A stretch of 5,678 bases of DNA. Source: Kiritimatiellia bacterium. Its GTDB lineage: Bacteria > Verrucomicrobiota > Kiritimatiellia > RFP12 > UBA1067. The stretch covers positions 1 to 5,678 of the forward strand of contig JAGDAE010000112.1 of assembly GCA_017959645.1 (NCBI GenBank). Reading direction: 5' to 3'. This document shows positions 1 through 5,678 of the stretch, piece by piece (the first letter of the stretch is position 1; every line of letters starts with the position of its first letter). Made by a program: the position numbers and the translations under genes. The notes under the pieces are model-generated. The model was not told where the DNA came from, ran no database searches, and saw nothing but the letters and a program-made list of their open reading frames with translations.

Positions 1-1
1 C

Positions 2-2725
2 TGCTACATCATCGAGGAGCTCAAGACGATCTGCGCACGCGGACTTGACGCGTCGCTTACCCACCAGTGCCTCATTGAGGAGTCGATCAAGGACTGGGAG
101 GAGCTCGAGGTCGAGGTTGTCCGCGACGCGAAGAACCAGATGATCGCGGTGTGCTTCATCGAGAATATCGACGCGGTGGGCGTGCATACCGGCGACAGCT
201 TCTGCGCAGCGCCGTTTCTGACGATTTCGAAGGAGCTTGAGGAGCGGCTGAAGCGCGACGCGTTCCGCATCGTCGAGAAGATCGGCGTCATCGGCGGCAC
301 CAACGTGCAGTTTGCGCACGATCCGAAGACGGGTAGAGTGGTCATAATCGAGATCAATCCCCGCACCAGCCGTTCGTCGGCGCTGGCGTCAAAGGCGACG
401 GGTTTCCCGATCGCGCTGGTGTCGGCAAAGCTGGCCGCGGGAATGACGCTGGACGAGATTCCATACTGGCGCGACGGGACGCTCGAGAAATACACGCCGG
501 ACGGCGATTACGTCGTTCTCAAGTTCGCGCGCTGGGCGTTCGAGAAGTTCCGTGCGGTCGAAGACCATCTCGGCACCCAGATGAAGGCGGTCGGCGAGGT
601 GATGTCGATCGGCAAGACCTACAAGGAGACGTTCCAGAAGGCGATCAGGGCGCTGGAGCGTGGACGCGCCGGGCTGGGTTTCGCGAAAGACTTCCACGAG
701 CGCACGCTCGAGGAGCTTCTCAACATGCTGGCGGTCCCAAATTCCGAGCGCCACTTCCAGATGTACGAGGCGCTCCGGAAAGGGGCGAGCGACAGCCAGA
801 TCTTCGAGCGCACGGGCGTCAAGGCGTATTTTGTGCAGCAGATGCGCGAGCTTGTGCAGGAGGAGGAGGAAATACTCGGGTACAAGGGTTCTCGGCTTCC
901 CGACAAGTTGCTTGCGCAGGCGAAAAAGGACGGATTTTCCGACAAGTATCTCGCGCAGCTTCTGGGGGTTCCCGAACGGGAGATACGCGAGCAGCGCTAC
1001 CGTATCGGCTGCCGCGAGCGTTGGTTCGCGGTTCCGGTTTCGGGCGTCGAGGACAAGGCGTACTACTATTCCACGTACAACGACGCCGGCCCGTGCGGCG
1101 AACCGAAGCGCGACAAGGCGTTCGGCGAGGCGCCGGTTTCGCCGAATCCGAAGAAGGTGATGATTCTCGGAGGCGGGCCCAACCGCATCGGACAGGGAAT
1201 CGAATTCGACTACTGCTGCTGCCACGCGGCGATGGCGATGCGCAAACTCGGCTACGAGACGATAATAGTCAACTGCAACCCCGAGACGGTCTCGACCGAC
1301 TACGACACTTCGGACAAACTGTACTTCGAGCCGGTTACGGTCGAAGACGTTCTGCAGATATACGAGGCGGAGAAACCGGCGGGCGTCATCGTGCAGTTCG
1401 GCGGCCAGACGCCGCTCAACATCGCTAGAGCCCTGCAGGAGGCGGGGTGCAAGATACTCGGCACGCCGGTCGATTCGATCGACGACGCCGAAGATCGCGA
1501 CCTTTTCCATTCGATCATGGACCGGCTCGGGATACCGATGCCGGAGTCTATGATGGCGTCGGACATCGACGGCGCGCTGGAATGCGCCGGAAAACTCGGC
1601 TATCCGCTCATCATCCGTCCCAGCTTCGTGCTCGGCGGACGCGGGATGGAGGTCATCTACGACGAGCAGCTGCTCAGGGAATACGTGGCCAAGGCCGTCG
1701 GCGTAACCCCCGACCGCCCGCTGTATCTCGACCGGTTCCTGTGCAGTGCGATGGAGTGCGAGGCCGATGCGCTTTCCGACGGGAACGAGATTTTCATCCC
1801 GGCGATAATGCAGCACATCGAATACGCCGGCGTGCATTCCGGCGATTCGGCGTGCGTCCTGCCGCCGGACGGAATTTCGCCGCGCAACCAGCGCACGATT
1901 CTCGACTACACGCGCAGGATCGCGAAGGAGCTCAAGGTCGTCGGGCTGATGAACATGCAGTTCGCGATCGAGTTCACAAAGGACGAGCCGGAAGGCAAGG
2001 TCTACGTGATCGAGGCGAATCCGCGCGCGTCGCGCACGGTTCCGCTGGTGTCGAAGGTCGGCGGCGTGCAGATGGCCGGCATCGCCACGCGGCTGATGCT
2101 GGGCGAAAGCGTGGCCGAGGTCGGTCTCGACCAGGAAAAGCACTCCGTTCCGTATTTCGGGGTGAAGGAAGCGGTGTTGCCGTTCGACAAGTTCCCGGAG
2201 GTCGACCCTGTACTCGGCCCCGAGATGCGCTCTACCGGCGAGGTTCTCGGTCTCGCCGAGACGTTTGCGCTCGCCTATTTCAAGTCGCAGGAGGCGGCCG
2301 GTTGGGCGCTGCCGACCGAGACCGGGAAGATTCTGGTCTCGCTCTCCGAAAAAGTCGAAGAGGCGGCGGAGGCGATACGCAAGCTGGCCGACATCGGTTT
2401 TTCGGTTGTCGCGACGCAGGGTACGGCCAGATGGCTGTCGGAGCGCGGGATAGCCGCGCAGACGATCGCCAAGATAGGCGAGGGCCGCCCCGACGTTCTG
2501 GACGCGATCAAGAACCGCGACGTGAAACTGATCGTCAACACGCCGTCAGGGCGCCGCGACGAACGCGCCGACGACAGCCGCATACGCCAGGCGGCGATCA
2601 AATACAAACTGCCGTATCTCACCACTCTGGCGGCCGTGCGCGCAGCGGCGGAGGGAATCGCCGCCGCGTTCGCCGGGCAGGGCGAGGTGCGCTCGCTGCA
2701 GAGCTACCACGCATCCATAAAGTAA
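2..2725 (+). CDS. carB: Carbamoyl-phosphate synthase large subunit, 5'-truncated by window edge
   Basis: CarB makes carbamoyl phosphate from bicarbonate, two ATP and glutamine-derived ammonia supplied by CarA, feeding pyrimidine and arginine synthesis in the cytoplasm. The frame is open from base 2. About 907 residues are present, and alignment from memory places the first near E. coli residue 183, so roughly 180 are missing. Visible in order: the end of the first ATP-grasp domain, with Q103, E117 and N119 (window numbering) matching the E. coli metal/ATP ligands Q285, E299 and N301; the helical oligomerisation region (about 220-370); the second ATP-grasp half, opening with GGGPNRIGQGIEFDY at 390-404; and a C-terminal MGS-type allosteric domain (about 774-907). 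S780, T805, T808 and K824 match E. coli S948, T974, T977 and K993, so nucleotide (UMP/IMP-type) control is plausible. The ATG at 140 is internal, because conserved CarB sequence precedes it. No frameshift is seen. Identification is very secure. Confidence 0.98.
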   Translation, partial: CYIIEELKTICARGLDASLTHQCLIEESIKDWEELEVEVVRDAKNQMIAVCFIENIDAVGVHTGDSFCAAPFLTISKELEERLKRDAFRIVEKIGVIGGTNVQFAHDPKTGRVVIIEINPRTSRSSALASKATGFPIALVSAKLAAGMTLDEIPYWRDGTLEKYTPDGDYVVLKFARWAFEKFRAVEDHLGTQMKAVGEVMSIGKTYKETFQKAIRALERGRAGLGFAKDFHERTLEELLNMLAVPNSERHFQMYEALRKGASDSQIFERTGVKAYFVQQMRELVQEEEEILGYKGSRLPDKLLAQAKKDGFSDKYLAQLLGVPEREIREQRYRIGCRERWFAVPVSGVEDKAYYYSTYNDAGPCGEPKRDKAFGEAPVSPNPKKVMILGGGPNRIGQGIEFDYCCCHAAMAMRKLGYETIIVNCNPETVSTDYDTSDKLYFEPVTVEDVLQIYEAEKPAGVIVQFGGQTPLNIARALQEAGCKILGTPVDSIDDAEDRDLFHSIMDRLGIPMPESMMASDIDGALECAGKLGYPLIIRPSFVLGGRGMEVIYDEQLLREYVAKAVGVTPDRPLYLDRFLCSAMECEADALSDGNEIFIPAIMQHIEYAGVHSGDSACVLPPDGISPRNQRTILDYTRRIAKELKVVGLMNMQFAIEFTKDEPEGKVYVIEANPRASRTVPLVSKVGGVQMAGIATRLMLGESVAEVGLDQEKHSVPYFGVKEAVLPFDKFPEVDPVLGPEMRSTGEVLGLAETFALAYFKSQEAAGWALPTETGKILVSLSEKVEEAAEAIRKLADIGFSVVATQGTARWLSERGIAAQTIAKIGEGRPDVLDAIKNRDVKLIVNTPSGRRDERADDSRIRQAAIKYKLPYLTTLAAVRAAAEGIAAAFAGQGEVRSLQSYHASIK

Positions 2726-2729
2726 GGAG
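2724..2729 (+). promoter_or_regulatory. Ribosome binding site of galE
   Basis: AAGGAG overlaps the last two bases of the carB stop codon and lies 4 bases before the galE ATG. The spacing is short but the match is strong. It fixes the galE start in a frame that is otherwise open far upstream through carB. Confidence 0.75.
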
Positions 2730-2733
2730 CAGG

Positions 2734-3771
2734 ATGAAGATTCTCGTTACCGGAGGAGCCGGCTACATAGGCAGCCATACCGTCGTCGAACTGCTGAACG
2801 CAGGGCACGATGTCGTCGTCGTCGACAATCTCTGCAATTCGTCGAAGAAGTCGCTTTCGCGCGTAAAACGCATAACCGGCAAGACGCCCGCGTTCCACCG
2901 GGTCGACATCCGCGACGAGAAGAAGCTGAACGCCGTGCTCGAAAAGGAGGGGACGCTCGATGCAGCGATACATTTCGCGGCGCTCAAGGCGGTCGGCGAA
3001 TCGACGAAAATCCCGCTGAAATACTACGAGAACAATCTCGGCGGGACTTTCACCTTGCTCAAATGCCTCGGGGCGCACGGTTGCAAGAACATCGTATTCT
3101 CCAGTTCGGCGACGGTGTACGGCGATCCCAAGACGGTGCCGATCAGGGAGGATTTTCCGACTCCCGGATGCACGAATCCGTACGGCTGGACGAAGCTGAT
3201 GATGGAGCAGGTCTTCAAAGACGTGCAGAGAGCAGACCCCGAATGGAACGTGATACTGCTCAGATATTTCAATCCGATCGGCGCGCACGGTTCGGGGCTG
3301 ATCGGCGAAGATCCGGCGGGAATACCCAACAACCTTCTGCCTTTCGTGGCGCAGGTGGCGGTCGGGAGGCGTCCGGAACTCAATGTCTTCGGCAACGACT
3401 ATCCGACGCCGGACGGAACCGGGATACGCGACTACATCCATGTCGTCGATCTCGCGCTCGGCCATCTCAAGGCGATCGAGAAGTTGAAAAACGACGGGAA
3501 TCTCGGCCTCAAGATATACAACCTCGGCACCGGCAACGGCTATTCGGTTCTGCAGGTCGTCAAGGCGTTCGAAAAGGCGTCCGGAAGAAAGGTTCCGTAC
3601 CGCATCCAGCCGCGCCGGCCCGGCGATGTCGCCGAATGCTGGGCGGATCCGTCGCTTGCGGAGAAAGAACTCGGCTGGAAGGCTGGGCGCGGACTCGACG
3701 AGATGTGCGCCGACGCGTGGCGCTGGCAGAAGAAAAACCCGTACGGATACGCGAAGCCAAAGAAACCGTGA
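2734..3771 (+). CDS. galE: UDP-glucose 4-epimerase
   Basis: GalE interconverts UDP-glucose and UDP-galactose using tightly bound NAD, supplying sugar nucleotides for glycan and envelope synthesis and for galactose use. The product has 345 residues, close to E. coli (338) and human (348). It is an extended-type short-chain dehydrogenase. The Rossmann motif GGAGYIGSH at 7-15 has the G7/G10/G13 pattern. The SSSATVYGD segment supplies catalytic S125, and PYGWTK supplies Y150 and K154; these match E. coli S124, Y149 and K153. The C-terminal RRPGDVAECWAD block carries Cys302 where E. coli has Tyr299. The human enzyme also has a Cys here, which suggests that bulkier UDP-N-acetylhexosamines may be accepted. 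The start is set by the Rossmann strand and an AAGGAG site. The gene follows carB by 8 bases, and its TGA overlaps the next start, so it is probably co-transcribed with pyrimidine genes. Function as an epimerase is secure; substrate breadth is inferred. Confidence 0.96.
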   Translation: MKILVTGGAGYIGSHTVVELLNAGHDVVVVDNLCNSSKKSLSRVKRITGKTPAFHRVDIRDEKKLNAVLEKEGTLDAAIHFAALKAVGESTKIPLKYYENNLGGTFTLLKCLGAHGCKNIVFSSSATVYGDPKTVPIREDFPTPGCTNPYGWTKLMMEQVFKDVQRADPEWNVILLRYFNPIGAHGSGLIGEDPAGIPNNLLPFVAQVAVGRRPELNVFGNDYPTPDGTGIRDYIHVVDLALGHLKAIEKLKNDGNLGLKIYNLGTGNGYSVLQVVKAFEKASGRKVPYRIQPRRPGDVAECWADPSLAEKELGWKAGRGLDEMCADAWRWQKKNPYGYAKPKKP

Positions 3772-4304
3772 CCGCCCTCGACTGCATAATCGAAGGACTT
3801 GAACGGGAACTGGCGCTAGAGCGGGAGCTCGGCGAGAGGACGGTCGAATTCGACCGTTCGCTGCTTTTGCCGCCGGAGCCGGAGAAACGGGCTCGACCAT
3901 CCGTGCCGGCGCCGTCGGAACCGGCGAAATCCGCGCCAGCGGCGAAGAAGTTCGATTTCGTCTTTCTTCACGACCGGCCGCTTTCGCCGGATGGCGTAGT
4001 CATGATGGCGAAGATCGTGGCGGCGATGGGCATGAGCGCGGACGAGGCGCCGATATTGTTCGACGGCGAAATGCCGCCGGCGAGGATATATGTCGTTCTC
4101 GGCTCCGGAGCGCTCGGGCGGTGGTTTCCCGGCGAGCGCGGTTCGGCCGGCAGCTGGATCCGTCGCGACGACGGCTCGGAGATTCTCGTCAGCCGGTCGC
4201 CGGAATACGTGCTGCGCATAAGCGCGGCGAATTCGGAATTGAAGAAAATCAAGGCGAAGATGTGGTCGGATCTCAAAGATGTTTTGCGGAGGTTGAGGCG
4301 ATGA
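3768..4304 (+). CDS. Degenerate uracil-DNA glycosylase-like protein, function unknown
   Basis: The product is 178 residues from a GTG start inside the galE stop (GTGA). Residues 1-35 look helical and charged, 36-61 are a Pro/Ala/Lys linker, and 62-178 form a compact domain. That domain reads like family 4 uracil-DNA glycosylases: KIVAAMGMSADEAPI at 82-96 resembles the conserved helix after the active-site loop, IYVVLGSGAL at 107-116 the strand before the G-A helix, and SRSPEYVLR at 142-150 the 'HPxxLLR' motif. A final KAKMWSDLKDVL (162-173) matches the family's closing helix. The catalytic GEAPG loop is missing, the motif-2 His is Ser144, and only one Cys (C6) exists where four would hold an iron-sulfur cluster. 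Repair activity is therefore unlikely. A structural or replisome role (the polymerase III psi subunit has, as I recall, a related fold) is speculation. No strong Shine-Dalgarno is seen, so translation probably depends on coupling to galE. The stop overlaps pyrK (ATGA). The CDS is secure; the homology is by pattern recognition only. Confidence 0.85.
   Translation: MTALDCIIEGLERELALERELGERTVEFDRSLLLPPEPEKRARPSVPAPSEPAKSAPAAKKFDFVFLHDRPLSPDGVVMMAKIVAAMGMSADEAPILFDGEMPPARIYVVLGSGALGRWFPGERGSAGSWIRRDDGSEILVSRSPEYVLRISAANSELKKIKAKMWSDLKDVLRRLRR
3840..3857. repeat. Perfect 18-bp palindrome inside the UDG-like gene
   Basis: ACGGTCGAATTCGACCGT equals its own reverse complement. It encodes part of the TVEFDRS segment near residues 25-31 of the UDG-like protein. 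It has no loop, so it would suit a dimeric DNA-binding protein better than an RNA hairpin. The favoured codons GTC-GAA and TTC-GAC are reverse complements of each other, so it may be a by-product of codon use. No function is claimed. Confidence 0.5.
4288..4292 (+). promoter_or_regulatory. Ribosome binding site of pyrK
   Basis: GGAGG lies 8 bases before the ATG at 4301, inside the last codons of the UDG-like gene. It supports 4301 as the pyrK start, although the frame is open back to 4121. Confidence 0.75.
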
Positions 4305-5062
4305 TCGAAGAGAAATGCAAAGTGGCGTCGCACGACGATGCTGGCGGCGGATACCGCTATCTCGCAATCGAAGCACCGCGTATCGCCGCGCAGGCGCAAC
4401 CGGGGCAGTTCGTGCACGTGCGCATACCGGCGCTGGAAACTTCGGCGCTGCGACGGCCGTTTTCGATTTTCGACGCGGATGACGGCATGCTCGTCATCCT
4501 CTACAAAACCGTCGGTCGCGGAACGACGGCGCTGAATCTGGCGAAGCCGGGCGACGTGATAAGCGTGCTGGGTCCGCTCGGGCATGGCTTTCCGGTGCGC
4601 TGCGACGGCGTTCCGCTGCTTGTCGGCGGCGGCTACGGGGTTGCGCCGCTCTATTTTCTCGCGCGCCGGCTCGAAGGCGCGAAACTTTTCGTCGGCGGCA
4701 GAACGAAGGACGATCTTCTGGCGCTCGACCGCTTCGAAAAACTCGGCGTCGGGGTGCATGCGGCAACGAACGACGGATCGGCCGGCGTCAAAGGGCTGGT
4801 TACCGATCCGCTCGACGACGAAATAATCCGTCTGCGCGACCGCGGCGAGAAGTTCGAGCTTTTCGCGTGCGGGCCTGACGGGATGCTCAAGGCGATCACG
4901 ATGCGGGCGATCGGTAGCGGTTCCAAAGGGTGGATTTCGATGGATCGGCACATGGTATGCGGCGTCGGGGCTTGCTACGCGTGCATCCAGAAGACGGTGC
5001 GCGGCAATTCGCGCTGCTGCATAGAAGGACCGGTTTTCGCGGCGGAGGATCTCGTATGGTAG
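4301..5062 (+). CDS. pyrK: Dihydroorotate dehydrogenase B, electron transfer subunit
   Basis: PyrK is the FAD and [2Fe-2S] subunit that passes electrons from the PyrD FMN to NAD+ in class 1B dihydroorotate dehydrogenase, a cytoplasmic PyrD2-PyrK2 complex. The product has 253 residues, the usual family length. It is a ferredoxin-reductase-type protein: the FAD-binding RPFS motif is at 52-55, the pyridine-nucleotide region includes GGGYGVAP at 109-116 and CGPDGML at 190-196, and the cluster ligands near the C-terminus are C220, C225, C228 and C240, followed by the family's GPVF at 243-246. The spacing is CX4CX2CX11C; the last loop is about three residues shorter than the Bacillus/Lactococcus form as I recall it, and C239 is an extra neighbouring Cys. 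The start at 4301 has a good GGAGG site and overlaps the previous stop (ATGA). The adjacent pyrD confirms the assignment over other reductases of this family. Confidence 0.97.
   Translation: MIEEKCKVASHDDAGGGYRYLAIEAPRIAAQAQPGQFVHVRIPALETSALRRPFSIFDADDGMLVILYKTVGRGTTALNLAKPGDVISVLGPLGHGFPVRCDGVPLLVGGGYGVAPLYFLARRLEGAKLFVGGRTKDDLLALDRFEKLGVGVHAATNDGSAGVKGLVTDPLDDEIIRLRDRGEKFELFACGPDGMLKAITMRAIGSGSKGWISMDRHMVCGVGACYACIQKTVRGNSRCCIEGPVFAAEDLVW
5044..5049 (+). promoter_or_regulatory. Ribosome binding site of pyrD
   Basis: GGAGGA lies 6 bases before the ATG at 5056 but 15 before the next in-frame ATG at 5065, which favours the upstream start and the 7-base overlap with pyrK. Confidence 0.75.
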
Positions 5063-5678
5063 ACATGTCGGTAAATCTCGGCGGGCTTTCGATGGCGACT
5101 CCGGTCGCGACCGCGAGCGGCACGTTCGGATACGGAACCGAATATCTCGGCGCGGTCGACTATTCCAAGCTCGGCGCGGTTACGGCCAAGGGCATCCGGA
5201 CGCAGGCATGGCCTGGAAATGGGATGCCGAGGCATTGCGAGGTGTTCGGCGGGCTGGTGAACGCGATCGGCCTGCAGGGAACGGGCGTCGATCATTTTCT
5301 GAAGTACGCTTTGCCGTGGTACCGCGAAAACGTCGAAGTTCCGCTGATAGCCAACATCTGGGGCGGGACCGTCGAAGAGTACGCCGAAGTCGCGGCGCGG
5401 CTCGACGGCGCAGTGGATGCGCTGGAGATGAACGTAAGCTGTCCGAACGTGAAAGAGGGCGGCCACACGTTCGGATCCGACCCGGAGGTTCTCGCAAGAG
5501 TGGTCCGCGCCGTCCGGGCCGCGTCGAAATCGCCGCTGATCGTCAAACTGGCGCCGAACGTGCCCGACATTGCGCCTTACGCGAAAGCGTGCGAAGACAA
5601 CGGAGCGGACGCGTTGTCGCTGACGAACACGTTTCCGGCGATGGTGATCGACATCGAAAACCGGCGTCCGGTTCTGGC
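5056..5678 (+). CDS. pyrD: Dihydroorotate dehydrogenase B, catalytic subunit, 3'-truncated by window edge
   Basis: PyrD oxidises dihydroorotate to orotate on FMN, the fourth step of pyrimidine synthesis. The first 207 residues are present of a family length near 300-310; the frame stays open to the window edge. The sequence reads as class 1B: the N-terminal TASGTFGYG stretch, FMN/substrate residue K45, the NAIGLQ loop at 69-74, the catalytic-loop motif NVSCPNVK with Cys129 as the base (class 2 enzymes have Ser), the FMN-binding lysine in VKLAPNV (K164), and SLTNT at 188-192. The cytosolic 1B type has no membrane-anchoring N-terminal helix, and none is seen here. It overlaps pyrK by 7 bases, the classic partner pair. 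The start at 5056 is favoured by its ribosome binding site; 5065 is a weaker alternative. Truncation here is only the window boundary. Confidence 0.97.
   Translation, partial: MVDMSVNLGGLSMATPVATASGTFGYGTEYLGAVDYSKLGAVTAKGIRTQAWPGNGMPRHCEVFGGLVNAIGLQGTGVDHFLKYALPWYRENVEVPLIANIWGGTVEEYAEVAARLDGAVDALEMNVSCPNVKEGGHTFGSDPEVLARVVRAVRAASKSPLIVKLAPNVPDIAPYAKACEDNGADALSLTNTFPAMVIDIENRRPVL

Noticed and set aside
140..142. ATG as a true start of carB
   Set aside because: Conserved CarB sequence (such as ICARGLD and the IEES...WEELEVEVVRD region) is encoded in the same frame upstream of it.
389..2143. Long open frame (584 codons) on the minus strand opposite carB
   Set aside because: It is fully antisense to a strongly conserved gene, its translation is rich in Arg, His and Asp with no recognisable motif, and such frames arise from G/C-biased third positions.
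1447..2733. Apparent N-terminal extension of GalE of over 400 residues, open in the same frame through carB
   Set aside because: The extension is an Arg/Gly-rich frameshifted reading of carB; GalE proper begins with its Rossmann strand at 2734 behind a good ribosome binding site.
3610..3626. Small inverted repeat CGGCGA-TG-TCGCCG inside galE as a terminator or attenuator
   Set aside because: The loop is only two bases, there is no T-run after it, and it lies over the conserved GDVA codons, so it is explained by coding constraint.
3063..3767. Possible upstream extension of the UDG-like gene into galE
   Set aside because: The translation there is an Arg-rich shadow of galE; protein-like composition begins at the GTG that overlaps the galE stop.
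2704..3900. Minus-strand open frame of 398 codons opposite galE
   Set aside because: Shadow of galE and the following gene; Arg-rich, no family resemblance, no suitable start context.
3968..4951. Minus-strand open frame of 327 codons opposite the UDG-like gene and pyrK
   Set aside because: Antisense shadow with low-information Arg/His-rich translation, contradicted by the conserved pyrK motifs on the plus strand.

Overview
The window is an accessory-free stretch of bacterial chromosome, high in G+C (roughly 60% by eye). It holds five genes in one direction (+) with almost no intergenic DNA: carB (3' part), galE, an unassigned gene that looks like a catalytically dead uracil-DNA glycosylase relative, pyrK and pyrD (5' part). 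No RNA genes, mobile elements, CRISPR arrays, promoters or terminators are visible, and no stretch over 10 bases lies outside a gene.

Layout. Bases 2-2725 encode about the last 907 residues of the carbamoyl-phosphate synthase large subunit, including both ATP-grasp halves (the first incomplete) and the C-terminal allosteric domain. After 8 bases comes galE (2734-3771), UDP-glucose 4-epimerase. Its stop overlaps a GTG start (3768-4304) for a 178-residue protein whose second half resembles family 4 uracil-DNA glycosylases without their catalytic motifs. Its stop overlaps the pyrK start (ATGA), and pyrK (4301-5062) overlaps pyrD (5056 to the window edge) by 7 bases. This tight coupling argues for one polycistronic transcript beginning left of the window and continuing past the right edge.

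How the genes fit. CarB makes carbamoyl phosphate, the first committed intermediate of pyrimidine (and arginine) synthesis. PyrK and PyrD together form the NAD-linked class 1B dihydroorotate dehydrogenase, the fourth step. GalE uses UDP-sugars, a downstream product of the UTP pool, so its place in a pyrimidine operon makes loose metabolic sense. The middle gene is the real puzzle: it is translationally locked between galE and pyrK but has no evident role in the pathway.

Organism. The class 1B enzyme rules out a typical proteobacterial DHODH set-up. The high G+C, codon use and general flavour of CarB suggest to me a PVC-type bacterium (Kiritimatiellota/Lentisphaerota-like) or perhaps a spirochaete. 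This is a low-confidence guess without a database search.
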